Assembly (NCBI RefSeq): GCF_039511225.1 | Contig: NZ_CP154261.1 | Location: forward strand, 5,642,001 to 5,706,000 | Source: Sphingobacterium multivorum | GTDB lineage: Bacteria; Bacteroidota; Bacteroidia; Sphingobacteriales; Sphingobacteriaceae | Length of the DNA stretch: 64,000 nucleotides | Direction: 5' to 3' | Shown: positions 18,037 to 26,220 of the stretch, piece by piece | Position numbering within the stretch: the stretch's first letter is position 1 | Layout: each line of letters begins with the position of its first letter | Notes under the pieces: model-generated | The model's input: only the letters and a program-made list of their open reading frames with translations | Told to the model about the DNA's origin: nothing | Database searches by the model: none | Position numbers and translations under genes: made by a program

Positions 18037-19473
18037 TTATTTGTAAGGTAATCGGATATTAAAGGTACTCCCTTTTTCCAGCTCACTGTCCACTGTGATC
18101 TTGCCCTCGTGCCTTTTTACAACCTGCTTGACATAAGCAAGCCCCAAGCCAAAACCCTTCACATCGTGCAGATTACCGGAAGGAACCCGAAAGAACATAT
18201 CAAAGATTTGATTATGGTATTCTGCGGATATTCCGTTACCATTATCTGTAATACGAATATGGACATTTTCTTTCATTTCCTTCACTTCTACCTCAATATA
18301 AACGTGCTGTCCAGCATATTTCATCGCGTTTTCCAGTAAATTATTGATCACATTTTTTAAGTGGGCTTCATCGCCATTAATCCTTATCTCACTTGGAACG
18401 GCAATGAGCTTAAAGTCCACTTGCTTGGCCTTATTCAGCTGCGCAACTTCAATGGCTCCTTTCACCATCGCGACAAGATCAAAATCAGAACGCTGCAGCA
18501 CAATCCCTCTCGTTGCATCAATATCCATCTGAAGCACTTTTTCAATCATATTGGACAGATGCTCCAGTTCTTTTCTGGAGATATTCAGATAACGATTCAT
18601 CTTTTCTCGGTCATCCTGTACACCATACAACTGTATCGCTTCTATAGCTGCCATCACAGTGGAAACCGGTGTTTTTAGTTCATGCGTCATGTTATCGACA
18701 AAGTTCTTACGCAGCTCGGCCATCTTATTTTGGTTGAGAATGGTTTTCATCAAATAGAAGAATGTCCCAAGCAGCAGTCCAATCAAAAGCAGTGAGATCA
18801 ACAGCTGCCAACTTAAGCTATACAGCAAATACTTCCAATCCTCCTGAAACTTGATAACAAGAAATTCATTTTTTATGGGATTAACCATCATGGGTCTCGT
18901 CCAAGCAAGATTTGCTTCGCGGTATTTGCGTCGTACATCTTTGATTTGATCGTGTGGAATCGTGACAATAGCCATTTCAAATGGTACTGCTATGCTCTTA
19001 TTGTTCAGGGATTCTTTAAACTTCCTTTCGATCAAATCCAGATTAGCTTTGTTCATCTCAAAGTCCCGGAACAGAAAGGGCGGGATAATTGCGCCTTGCC
19101 CTTCCCGGTCTTTGGGAAACATTTTCTCCCGCCTACTGTGGATCTCGCGATCAAATCGCTCGTTTTTAGGTCGTTCGGCGCTTACACGTTGTAAAGCCTT
19201 ATCGAGTTCAGTAGCTGGCAATAAGCCCAGAAGCTCTCGTTTTACATCTTGGAGGAGGCGATTCCGATCAGCCTCGGGGCCATCTAACTTCCGATCACCA
19301 TTGCGCGCTTGGTATGCCTCCTGAACAGCATTGAAGAGTGAACGCTCTGCGGTAGAAAGGAACAGGTCGCGACGATTGGTATAACTTCCATAAAGCCAAA
19401 AGCCTAGCACTACAGTAATTCCTGCCCCTATTAAAACGATCAAACTGATCAGTAATTTAAATCTTCTACCCAT
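18037..19473 (-). CDS. Sensor histidine kinase
   Basis: A 478-residue membrane kinase: TM1 about 8-28, an extracytoplasmic domain of about 190 residues (29-216, rich in charged residues and predicted helical, no recognised sensor family), TM2 about 217-242, then HisKA with phospho-acceptor His264 in NFVDNMTHELKTPVS, and HATPase_c with the N box NVINNLLENAMKYA, G1 ITDNGNGI and G2 GFGLGLAYV. It is transcribed before the response regulator. The signal is unknown; the unusual periplasmic domain would decide it. Confidence 0.95.
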   Translation of the reverse strand: MGRRFKLLISLIVLIGAGITVVLGFWLYGSYTNRRDLFLSTAERSLFNAVQEAYQARNGDRKLDGPEADRNRLLQDVKRELLGLLPATELDKALQRVSAERPKNERFDREIHSRREKMFPKDREGQGAIIPPFLFRDFEMNKANLDLIERKFKESLNNKSIAVPFEMAIVTIPHDQIKDVRRKYREANLAWTRPMMVNPIKNEFLVIKFQEDWKYLLYSLSWQLLISLLLIGLLLGTFFYLMKTILNQNKMAELRKNFVDNMTHELKTPVSTVMAAIEAIQLYGVQDDREKMNRYLNISRKELEHLSNMIEKVLQMDIDATRGIVLQRSDFDLVAMVKGAIEVAQLNKAKQVDFKLIAVPSEIRINGDEAHLKNVINNLLENAMKYAGQHVYIEVEVKEMKENVHIRITDNGNGISAEYHNQIFDMFFRVPSGNLHDVKGFGLGLAYVKQVVKRHEGKITVDSELEKGSTFNIRLPYK

Positions 19474-19491
19474 AACTAAAACAAATTTAAA

Positions 19492-19499
19492 TTACTAGA
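19492..19499 (-). promoter_or_regulatory. -7 element of the histidine kinase/response regulator unit
   Basis: TAAATTTG on the minus strand, 18 nt before the kinase start codon, giving a leader of about 12 nt. Confidence 0.5.
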
Positions 19500-19566
19500 T
19501 TTGCAATCGCTGTGGTAATTAACCATATTTAACAAAATATAACACTGATTAACAGTTCGCATTGAT

Positions 19567-19574
19567 TACTTTTG
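19567..19574 (+). promoter_or_regulatory. -7 element of the DUF4270 gene
   Basis: TACTTTTG, 18 nt before the ATG at 19593. It overlaps the TTG at 19572, which therefore cannot be the start codon. Confidence 0.55.
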
Positions 19575-19592
19575 CACTATTCAAAAATTAAT

Positions 19593-20960
19593 ATGATTAA
19601 AGACTTTAAGAGACGTAGTATTCAATTTTTACTTCCACTTTTTACATTGGCCGCTTTCGTCGGTTGTAATAAAGACATTTCGCTCTCATTGGATAGTTCA
19701 AGAGATGAAACAATCGGTTTAGTACCAATTGATACGGTTTCCGCCAAAGTTTCGACTTATCAATTGGATGATATTCCGACTTCTTCTACTGGAACAATGC
19801 TTGTCGGAAAGAATAGCAATGCTGTTACGGGTAGCATGACGTCTACCGCTTATATGCGCTTAGGCGTGGGAACGATAAGCAATGCTTCTATACCTGATGA
19901 TGCGGTTTTGGATTCGGTGACTCTGGTATTGACGCCAAACAAGTACTCTTACGGTGATACAACGAAAGTACAAAAGATATCGGTTCATCGTGTCACAGAA
20001 GAAATTACACAAACTCAGATTGATTTAACCAAGCCAGTTGATGAACGCCCTGTTTTTGTCACTTCTGCAGCGATATTCAGTAAACAAAAGTTTGCCTATG
20101 AAAATACACCATTGGCACAACTTTCCTTTAGACCGCGTATACAATCGGCAGATTCCTTATTTTTTAGATTCAACAACAGCATTAGCAATGAGCTGTTTAC
20201 GATGATCAAAAATAATGATAACCGGATTCAGAATAGCACAAGTTTCCAGGAGTATTTCAAAGGATTGGCCCTTGTTCCTGATAATGGCAATACGGCAGTA
20301 ATTGGATTCAAGGACACCGTATTTTTACAGGTTCATTATTCATTCCTGAATAATGAAGGTACAAAATCCGTTGGCAAACAATATTTTTCGATTGATAACA
20401 AAGCTTACCAGTATAATCACATTGAAGCGGATCGCTCTGCAACAAAGTTTGCACCGATGACCTTAAAAAATCCTCAAATTGCGAGTCAACAAACTGATGG
20501 AAATGTGTTTTTAGAAGGCTCAACTGGTGTTGTAGCAAAAATTGAGTTTCCAACGTTATTGGAATTGGTGAACAATCCATCCATTGCGATTAATAAAGCT
20601 GAGCTTGTCATTGAAGTTCCTAACGGCGCCACAAGCATTTTTGATCAGCCTCAAAGTTTGGTCTTAATGGTGGCAAGTAATAATGGGAATCCGATCAGTT
20701 TGTTAACGTCGCCTTATTCAACAACAACACAACAAGCAACGTTAGTGCGCGGGAATGATTTTGGTTCTAATGGAACTTATACCTTCAATCTGATTGAATA
20801 TTTGACAAAAATTAAAACAACAGCATACAATAATACTTCATTATATCTATCTTTACCAACATCGGGTTTGTTTTCAACAGGAAATAGATTAATATTGGCA
20901 AAAGATAATGAGAATGATCCGAAAATTAAATTAAACATCCTTTATACTAAATTTCAATAA
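19593..20960 (+). CDS. DUF4270 family lipoprotein
   Basis: A 455-residue exported lipoprotein: after MIKDFKRR comes a hydrophobic segment ending TLAAFVGC, the lipobox cysteine, then NKDISLSL. Family features: a set of beta-strand-rich repeats with VLDSVTLVLTP-like and INKAELVIEVP segments. DUF4270 proteins are Bacteroidota surface or periplasmic lipoproteins of unknown function. The lipobox is followed by N and K rather than D, and by no obvious surface-export acidic signal. The next gene, a Kelch lipoprotein, begins 3 nt after its stop, so the two are cotranscribed and probably form a pair. Confidence 0.82.
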   Translation: MIKDFKRRSIQFLLPLFTLAAFVGCNKDISLSLDSSRDETIGLVPIDTVSAKVSTYQLDDIPTSSTGTMLVGKNSNAVTGSMTSTAYMRLGVGTISNASIPDDAVLDSVTLVLTPNKYSYGDTTKVQKISVHRVTEEITQTQIDLTKPVDERPVFVTSAAIFSKQKFAYENTPLAQLSFRPRIQSADSLFFRFNNSISNELFTMIKNNDNRIQNSTSFQEYFKGLALVPDNGNTAVIGFKDTVFLQVHYSFLNNEGTKSVGKQYFSIDNKAYQYNHIEADRSATKFAPMTLKNPQIASQQTDGNVFLEGSTGVVAKIEFPTLLELVNNPSIAINKAELVIEVPNGATSIFDQPQSLVLMVASNNGNPISLLTSPYSTTTQQATLVRGNDFGSNGTYTFNLIEYLTKIKTTAYNNTSLYLSLPTSGLFSTGNRLILAKDNENDPKIKLNILYTKFQ

Positions 20961-20963
20961 TTT

Positions 20964-21986
20964 ATGAACAAGAAAAATTGGCTACTCGTTTTATTAGCTT
21001 TTGTATTTACAGTTACAACTATCTCTTCTTGTAAAAAAAGTGACGACAGCACAACCAAATCAGACGAATGGTTTGCAAAAGCTGCTTTTAAAGGGCCACA
21101 AACTTCATCTGCTGCTAGCTTTTTAATAAATAACGTTGCATATGTCACTACTGGTCTAGCAAGCAATGCTGGTGGTAAACCTTTCCGTGTAAAAGACACG
21201 TATGCGTATGACGCAGCGTCAGATACTTGGGCTGAAAAAGCACCTTTCACAGGTGTTGAGAGAAACGGTGCCATCGGTTTTTCCATTGGTAATGTCGGTT
21301 ATGTTGGTGGTGGAAATGATGGAACAAACAACCTAACAGATTTCTACAAGTTTGACCCTACAGCTAATGGCGGAAAAGGTGCTTGGTCAAGCATTGCTCC
21401 ACTTCCTATTGCTTTGTCTAATGCAGTGGCTTTTACCTTAAACGGTGCGGCCTATGTCGGTACAGGTGAAACTGTCGTGAACGGTGGCACAACAAATACC
21501 AATGAGTTCTACAAATACGACCCTGCTGCAAATACTTGGCAAGCAATCAGTGATGCTCCATTTTCAGCGAAAAGAAAAGCAGCTTTCTCTTTTGTTGTTA
21601 ACAATGTAGCTTATGTAGGTGGTGGTATCTCTAACGGTTCTTATCCAAAAGATTTCTACAAATTTGATGGTAGCAAATGGACTAAATTGAACGATTTAAA
21701 TAGAGCTGATAATTCATATACTTACGATTTGACTCGTTCGAATGCTTCTGCTTTCGCGATCAATGGTACGCCATTCGTTGTTGGTGGTTACAAAAATGCG
21801 GTTATCAACAGCACATGGAAATATAATATTTCTGGTGACTACTGGACAAACGATAACGGTGCTTTTGCAGGCTCTGCACGTCAAGATGCTATTGGATTCG
21901 CTGTAGGAAACAATGGTTACATCACAACTGGACTTAACGGTTCATCTCGTTTTGACGATACTTGGATGTTTACGCCGATTTATTAA
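20964..21986 (+). CDS. Kelch-repeat lipoprotein
   Basis: A 340-residue lipoprotein: signal peptide with lipobox TISSCKKSDD, then about six Kelch-type beta-propeller blades, recognisable by repeated AxSFxINNVAYVGGG units followed by FYKFD and W (for example GNVGYVGGGNDGTN, GAAYVGTGETV, NNVAYVGGGISNGS, NNGYITTGLNGSSRFDDTW). Propellers of this class bind proteins or glycans; some are NanM-like sialate mutarotases, but no mutarotase residues are evident to me. The gene uses codons unusually rich in GGT, GCT and AAC compared with its neighbours, which can reflect high expression. Cotranscribed with the DUF4270 gene. Confidence 0.85.
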   Translation: MNKKNWLLVLLAFVFTVTTISSCKKSDDSTTKSDEWFAKAAFKGPQTSSAASFLINNVAYVTTGLASNAGGKPFRVKDTYAYDAASDTWAEKAPFTGVERNGAIGFSIGNVGYVGGGNDGTNNLTDFYKFDPTANGGKGAWSSIAPLPIALSNAVAFTLNGAAYVGTGETVVNGGTTNTNEFYKYDPAANTWQAISDAPFSAKRKAAFSFVVNNVAYVGGGISNGSYPKDFYKFDGSKWTKLNDLNRADNSYTYDLTRSNASAFAINGTPFVVGGYKNAVINSTWKYNISGDYWTNDNGAFAGSARQDAIGFAVGNNGYITTGLNGSSRFDDTWMFTPIY

Positions 21987-22010
21987 TCGAAATAAAATCA
22001 ATATAAAAAA

Positions 22011-22045
22011 AGGAATGAAGATTAACACTTCATTCCTTTTTTTTT
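22011..22045 (+). terminator. Intrinsic terminator of the DUF4270-Kelch unit
   Basis: Arms AGGAATGAAG (22011-22020) and CTTCATTCCT (22028-22037), followed by a run of T. Confidence 0.9.
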
Positions 22046-22566
22046 GCTTCCTATTTTTTTCTACCGGTTCAAAAGGATTTTCAGTTCTCTACGGCCGTCG
22101 TTAATGCTATTGAAATCGTGTAAGGTTTGGGGCATTCAGTTAATGTGATCTCTTCATCAGCCAACCTAGGCTATTCTAGACTAATTCACCCCTGCTGTAC
22201 ATATAGAAGGGGCAACTCCTGCTCTTCTTTATTGGAGCGACGTTCCGAGAGATCTGCTCACATAATAATACGCTCTATACAGTATTAAAAAGTAATCGGC
22301 TGTAGCGCCGTATACAAAAGGTCGAATTGAAAGTTTCACGCTATAACATCCCTACTTCAAAGGAGAGTGGGTGCGATAAAAAGGAAGGTGCGCAAAAGCC
22401 AAATCAAACCCTTTGAGAACTGAACCTCCAAAATAATGCAGGAGGGGAGTACGGATTAAGTTGCACGAAAAAGGGGCCTTCCAATCTTTTGGATACCCCC
22501 TTCTAATTTTATACAAACTTACAATTGTGTCGACCTCAGGAAAAAGGATCAAGACCTGACGTTCAT
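22046..22566. other. Gene-free stretch between convergent genes
   Basis: About 520 nt between the Kelch-gene terminator and the cyclotransferase stop. No frame here resembles a protein family. The right end holds the terminator of the leftward gene (22469-22504). I see no repeat or mobile-element end; it may be a decayed gene remnant but nothing identifies it. Confidence 0.5.
22469..22504 (-). terminator. Probable terminator of the cyclotransferase gene
   Basis: On the minus strand AAGGGGGTATCC and GGAAGGCCCCTT pair imperfectly around an 8-nt loop and are followed by TTTTT. Confidence 0.6.
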
Positions 22567-23595
22567 TTATTTTTCAACTGTCTTGATCTCAAATAATGTA
22601 TTCCATAACTTCCCTGTTATAAAAAGACGTTTTCCAGCTTGATCGTAAGCAATTCCATTCAATTCATTGTCATAAGCGGAAGTATGCTCATAGATACCAA
22701 CAAGATTAATCCGTCCTTCTACCGCTCCTGTTTGAGGATTGATAATAACAATAACATCCTTTTGATAGACATTTGCGTAGACTTTGCCGTCTATATATTC
22801 CAGTTCATTAAGTTCATCCACCGGCCCAGCTTCATCGTAAACTCCGATAGCATTTAGCTCCTTACCGGTTGTTGCATCTAAAAAGAATAATTTATTGGAG
22901 CCGTCAGACTTTATCAAATGCTGTCCATCGTAAGTCAAGCCCCATCCTTCTTTACTATTTTCATATTTAAAGGAACTTTCCTTGACAAAAGAGTTTTTAT
23001 CAAAGACATATCCTTCTCCCTGTTGCCAAGTCAACATAAATAACTTATTACCAACCAATGTCATTCCTTCGGCAAAAGTCTTTTCATCAAATTTGATCTC
23101 TTGGAGTACTTTGCCTGTTTTTAGATCGACCTTTCTCAAGTTGGACTCTCCATAACGGCCATTGGATTCGTAGAGAATACCATCCGCAAACTGTAGCCCT
23201 TGTGTAAAAGCTGTGGTATCGTGCGGGTATTTGTTGACCACCTCAAAACCATAGTTCTTCGCATTTTCAGGTACAACATAAAATGTACTTGAAACAGAAT
23301 CGGGTTTTCCAGCATTGTATACCAGGGCGGAAATATTACGTGTACCATAGGCCATGTCTTTGGTATCAACTGTAATTGCCGTTGTGTCAGTTGATGACCC
23401 AACATGTTTATCATCTACAAAATAAGCCACAGAGTCCATTGATACGGATTCAAATTTCAATTTCAATTGGACCTGAGCACCTTTTAAAACAGCTTGATTT
23501 GCTCCAGGAGATGCAAATTCCAAACTTGATTTTTTTGACTTACAAGAAGCAAAAGCTAGTGCTGCAATTGCCATAAAATAAGTGATTTTTCTCAT
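22567..23595 (-). CDS. Glutaminyl-peptide cyclotransferase (glutamine cyclotransferase family, exported)
   Basis: A 342-residue lipoprotein (MRKITYFMAIAALAFASC, then KSKKSS). Residues about 25-110 form an Ig-like or CBM-like region; from about 115 it is the plant/bacterial-type glutamine cyclotransferase beta-propeller (PF05096): NKYPHDTTAFTQGLQF, YESNGRYGESNLRKVDL, FAEGMTLVGNKLFMLTWQ, EGWGLTYDGQHLIKSDGS, LNELEYIDGKVYANVY and LNGIAYDQAGKRLFITGKLW. It would convert N-terminal glutamine of exported peptides to pyroglutamate, protecting them from aminopeptidases. It follows yraN by 30 nt and may be read from the dnaG promoter. Confidence 0.92.
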   Translation of the reverse strand: MRKITYFMAIAALAFASCKSKKSSLEFASPGANQAVLKGAQVQLKLKFESVSMDSVAYFVDDKHVGSSTDTTAITVDTKDMAYGTRNISALVYNAGKPDSVSSTFYVVPENAKNYGFEVVNKYPHDTTAFTQGLQFADGILYESNGRYGESNLRKVDLKTGKVLQEIKFDEKTFAEGMTLVGNKLFMLTWQQGEGYVFDKNSFVKESSFKYENSKEGWGLTYDGQHLIKSDGSNKLFFLDATTGKELNAIGVYDEAGPVDELNELEYIDGKVYANVYQKDVIVIINPQTGAVEGRINLVGIYEHTSAYDNELNGIAYDQAGKRLFITGKLWNTLFEIKTVEK

Positions 23596-23625
23596 CTATG
23601 TATAGTTATTTATAAGTAAGTATTC

Positions 23626-23982
23626 TTAACTGTCCCAAAACGCATCTTTGATATGATTGAGCGCTGTTTTGGGAGATTTTGTTATTGCGACAACATCAAA
23701 TCTGACTTCACCGACATAACCTGTTTTAAGAATATAAGCCTGAGCTGCACGAATCAATAGACGCTGTTTTTTGCGGTCTACAAATTCGTAGGGTTCGCCG
23801 AAATCCGTTCCCGATCGTGTTTTTACTTCAACAAATACCAAGGTATCCTTGTCCACGACAATCAAATCTACTTCTAAATTCTTAAATCGCCAATTTCTTA
23901 ACACTATTTTATAGCCTATCTTGACGAGGTATTCCATAGCCATCTGCTCGCCCCATTCGCCCGTTTCAAGATGCTTTGCCAT
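23626..23982 (-). CDS. YraN family nuclease-like protein (UPF0102)
   Basis: A 118-residue protein with the PD-(D/E)xK arrangement: GEQMAMEYLVKIGYKIVLRN, VDLIVVDKDTLVFVEVKTRSG (D39, E52, K54) and the closing VRFDVVAI. YraN proteins are structurally like Holliday-junction resolvases, but their role is not settled. The start lies 8 nt after the dnaG stop, an operon arrangement. Confidence 0.9.
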   Translation of the reverse strand: MAKHLETGEWGEQMAMEYLVKIGYKIVLRNWRFKNLEVDLIVVDKDTLVFVEVKTRSGTDFGEPYEFVDRKKQRLLIRAAQAYILKTGYVGEVRFDVVAITKSPKTALNHIKDAFWDS

Positions 23983-23990
23983 ATCAAAGA

Positions 23991-25994
23991 TTACTTTACA
24001 ATAGTGTTGCCCAGAAAGCCGCCTAATAGGCGTTCGGCTTCTTTTAATTTCTGATATTTAAAAATAAGGACTTCCAGGTTGGCCACATCTTGTTCATGTT
24101 TCATTTCTTCGCGAATATGATGCATTTCTGCTTCGATCTTACGTTTCTTGATCCGATAGATCGCTGTAACGACAAGTTGTTTTAGATGTTCGTATTCTTG
24201 CGTTACATAAATTTTACGCTTATCGTCATTCCAATTTTCGCTGAGCGAATATTTACTGGCAACGCAATTGATCGCCAAATCTGCTATAGCAGGGTCAGAA
24301 TTTGAATAGAATTGTTTCGTATCTGGAATTTCGTATTTTTCCGCAGCTTCTCTATAGACGTTTAAAATATAAGCCGCAGCTTTATCCTTAAATTCAATGT
24401 CGCTGATATTTCCCAATAGCAGTCCTGCAACTGGAATATCACCGTCACCTTCCCAGGTTGCCAGATAATCACCATAGTTGATTAAAATACGGACGATCTC
24501 ACGTTCCTGGAGAATTTCCGAAGTCAGCTGTGCCGGCTGTTCTACAGACTCTATGGGAGGTAATCCCCCCCTTTCATCATCTGTCATAAAGAAATCCGGC
24601 GGTGGTCCGTCCATTCCGAAAGGGGGCATCCCTGTATTTGGCGGCGGACTCTGAGGTTTACGAGCAGCATCCTTATCCGCCTTCTTTGCTCTATTGAGCC
24701 TAATCTTGTTGAGTTCAGTCAACAAAATACGCTCTTCGATATCCAAAAGGCTGCTACATTCCCGGATAAAAACAGAAACCTTAATTTCATCGGGAATCAA
24801 TGCAATACTTTCGACCACATCGCGAATAACCTCGGCCCTTTTTATGGGATCGTTATTGGCATCGCGAAGCAAAATATTCGTTTTGTAGAAAATGAAGTCC
24901 TGCTGATTGGATTTGACATAATCTTTAAAAGCCGTGGCACCAAACTTTTGCACGTAAGAGTCGGGATCATTACCGTCGGGAAAAAGCAGTACCTTAACGT
25001 TTAAGCCTTCTTCGAGCAGCATATCTGTACCGCGTAGGGAGGCTTTGATCCCTGCTTCATCCCCATCATAAAGTATGGTCACATTTTTTGTGAATCTGGA
25101 AATAAGCTTGATCTGACCTGTTGTCAACGAAGTTCCCGAGGAGGAAACAACATTTTCGACTCCAGCTTGATGTACCGAAAGAACATCTGCATACCCCTCT
25201 ACCAAGTAGCAATTATCCTCTTCCATAATTGCCTTCTTGGCAAAATTCAGTCCATACAGCACATCGGATTTATGGTAGATTTCGCTTTCGGGAGAGTTTA
25301 CATATTTGGCAACTTTTTTATCAGTCTTTAGTGTCCGACCACCAAAGCCAATGACACGTCCTGTCAGGTTATGAATCGGAAACATGACTCGGCCACGGAA
25401 ACGATCATATAAAGATTTATCATCGCGTTCAATAGCCAAACCACTCGCGGCCAAATAATCTGGGTGAAAACCAGCTACCTGTGCTTTATCGACCAATGCC
25501 GTCCATTCCTCAGGCGAATAACCCAATTCAAATTTTTTGATGATATCCTCACGGTAGCCGCGCTCCTTGAAATAGTTGAGCCCGATGACCTGTCCCATTT
25601 CAGTTTTCCAGAGTTGTTCGGCGAAGAATTTACTGGCCCAAGCGCTTAGCACATATAGACTTTCCCGTTTATCCTGCGCGGCAAGCTGGGCTGGAGAACG
25701 CTCGACTTCTTCAATTTGAATGGAATATTTATCGGCTAAATAACGAATGGCTTCCGGGTAAGAGAACTTTTCCAGTTCCATGACGAATTTAAGGGAATCC
25801 CCACCGACACCACAACCAAAACACTTATAGATACCCTTCGAAACAGAAACGTGGAAGGAGGGTGTCTTTTCATGGTGAAAAGGACAATTTCCGATCAAAG
25901 AAGTTCCCCGTTTCTTTAAATCAACGAAGTCTCCCACCACCTCTTCTATCCGTGCTGTTTCCAGTACCTTATCAATAACTTCCTGCTTTATCAA
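23991..25994 (-). CDS. dnaG: DNA primase
   Basis: A 667-residue primase that makes RNA primers for replication. CHC2 zinc finger: C37, H40, C58 and C61 (NCPFHHEKTPSFHVS ... KCFGCGVGGD). The RNA polymerase core includes IHNLTGRVIGFGGRTL, YLVEGYADVLSVHQAG and the TOPRIM metal residues of TILYDGDEAGIKASLRG and PDGNDPDSYV. A Pro- and Gly-rich linker (about 440-475) leads to the C-terminal helicase-binding domain. Its start is 226 nt from the divergent ugd gene. It heads the dnaG-yraN unit. Confidence 0.96.
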   Translation of the reverse strand: MIKQEVIDKVLETARIEEVVGDFVDLKKRGTSLIGNCPFHHEKTPSFHVSVSKGIYKCFGCGVGGDSLKFVMELEKFSYPEAIRYLADKYSIQIEEVERSPAQLAAQDKRESLYVLSAWASKFFAEQLWKTEMGQVIGLNYFKERGYREDIIKKFELGYSPEEWTALVDKAQVAGFHPDYLAASGLAIERDDKSLYDRFRGRVMFPIHNLTGRVIGFGGRTLKTDKKVAKYVNSPESEIYHKSDVLYGLNFAKKAIMEEDNCYLVEGYADVLSVHQAGVENVVSSSGTSLTTGQIKLISRFTKNVTILYDGDEAGIKASLRGTDMLLEEGLNVKVLLFPDGNDPDSYVQKFGATAFKDYVKSNQQDFIFYKTNILLRDANNDPIKRAEVIRDVVESIALIPDEIKVSVFIRECSSLLDIEERILLTELNKIRLNRAKKADKDAARKPQSPPPNTGMPPFGMDGPPPDFFMTDDERGGLPPIESVEQPAQLTSEILQEREIVRILINYGDYLATWEGDGDIPVAGLLLGNISDIEFKDKAAAYILNVYREAAEKYEIPDTKQFYSNSDPAIADLAINCVASKYSLSENWNDDKRKIYVTQEYEHLKQLVVTAIYRIKKRKIEAEMHHIREEMKHEQDVANLEVLIFKYQKLKEAERLLGGFLGNTIVK

Positions 25995-26134
25995 AACGTT
26001 TCTTTTTTAATGTAAAATTAGAATAAATCTTTTGCATCTCCACTACGAAATGGCTTCTTTAATAGCATTGCATAAGGACAATGAGGCAAATAGAAAGCAG
26101 AACAAGTGATGAGCCAGCTCCTATAAATAAATTG

Positions 26135-26169
26135 TTTTGATATGCTATGCTTTGTATTGCATATCAAAA
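26135..26169. repeat. 11-bp palindrome upstream of ugd (operator-like)
   Basis: TTTTGATATGC (26135-26145) and GCATATCAAAA (26159-26169) are perfect inverted arms with a 13-nt spacer. The right arm covers the -33 region of the ugd promoter, so a dimeric regulator binding here could control it. Confidence 0.6.
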
Positions 26170-26187
26170 GCAATTTATCTAAGTTTG
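26157..26187 (+). promoter_or_regulatory. Promoter of ugd (sequence shared with ndk)
   Basis: TTG (26157-26159), 20 nt, TAAGTTTG (26180-26187); ATG follows at 26221. The segment 26155-26187 matches 48528-48560 upstream of ndk at 31 of 33 positions. Confidence 0.75.
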
Positions 26188-26220
26188 TTCTTCAATTTAT
26201 AGCTGATTAAGATAATCAAA

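Noticed and set aside
22352..22552. A 66-codon minus-strand frame
   Set aside because: Lies over the terminator hairpin of the cyclotransferase gene and has no protein-like features.
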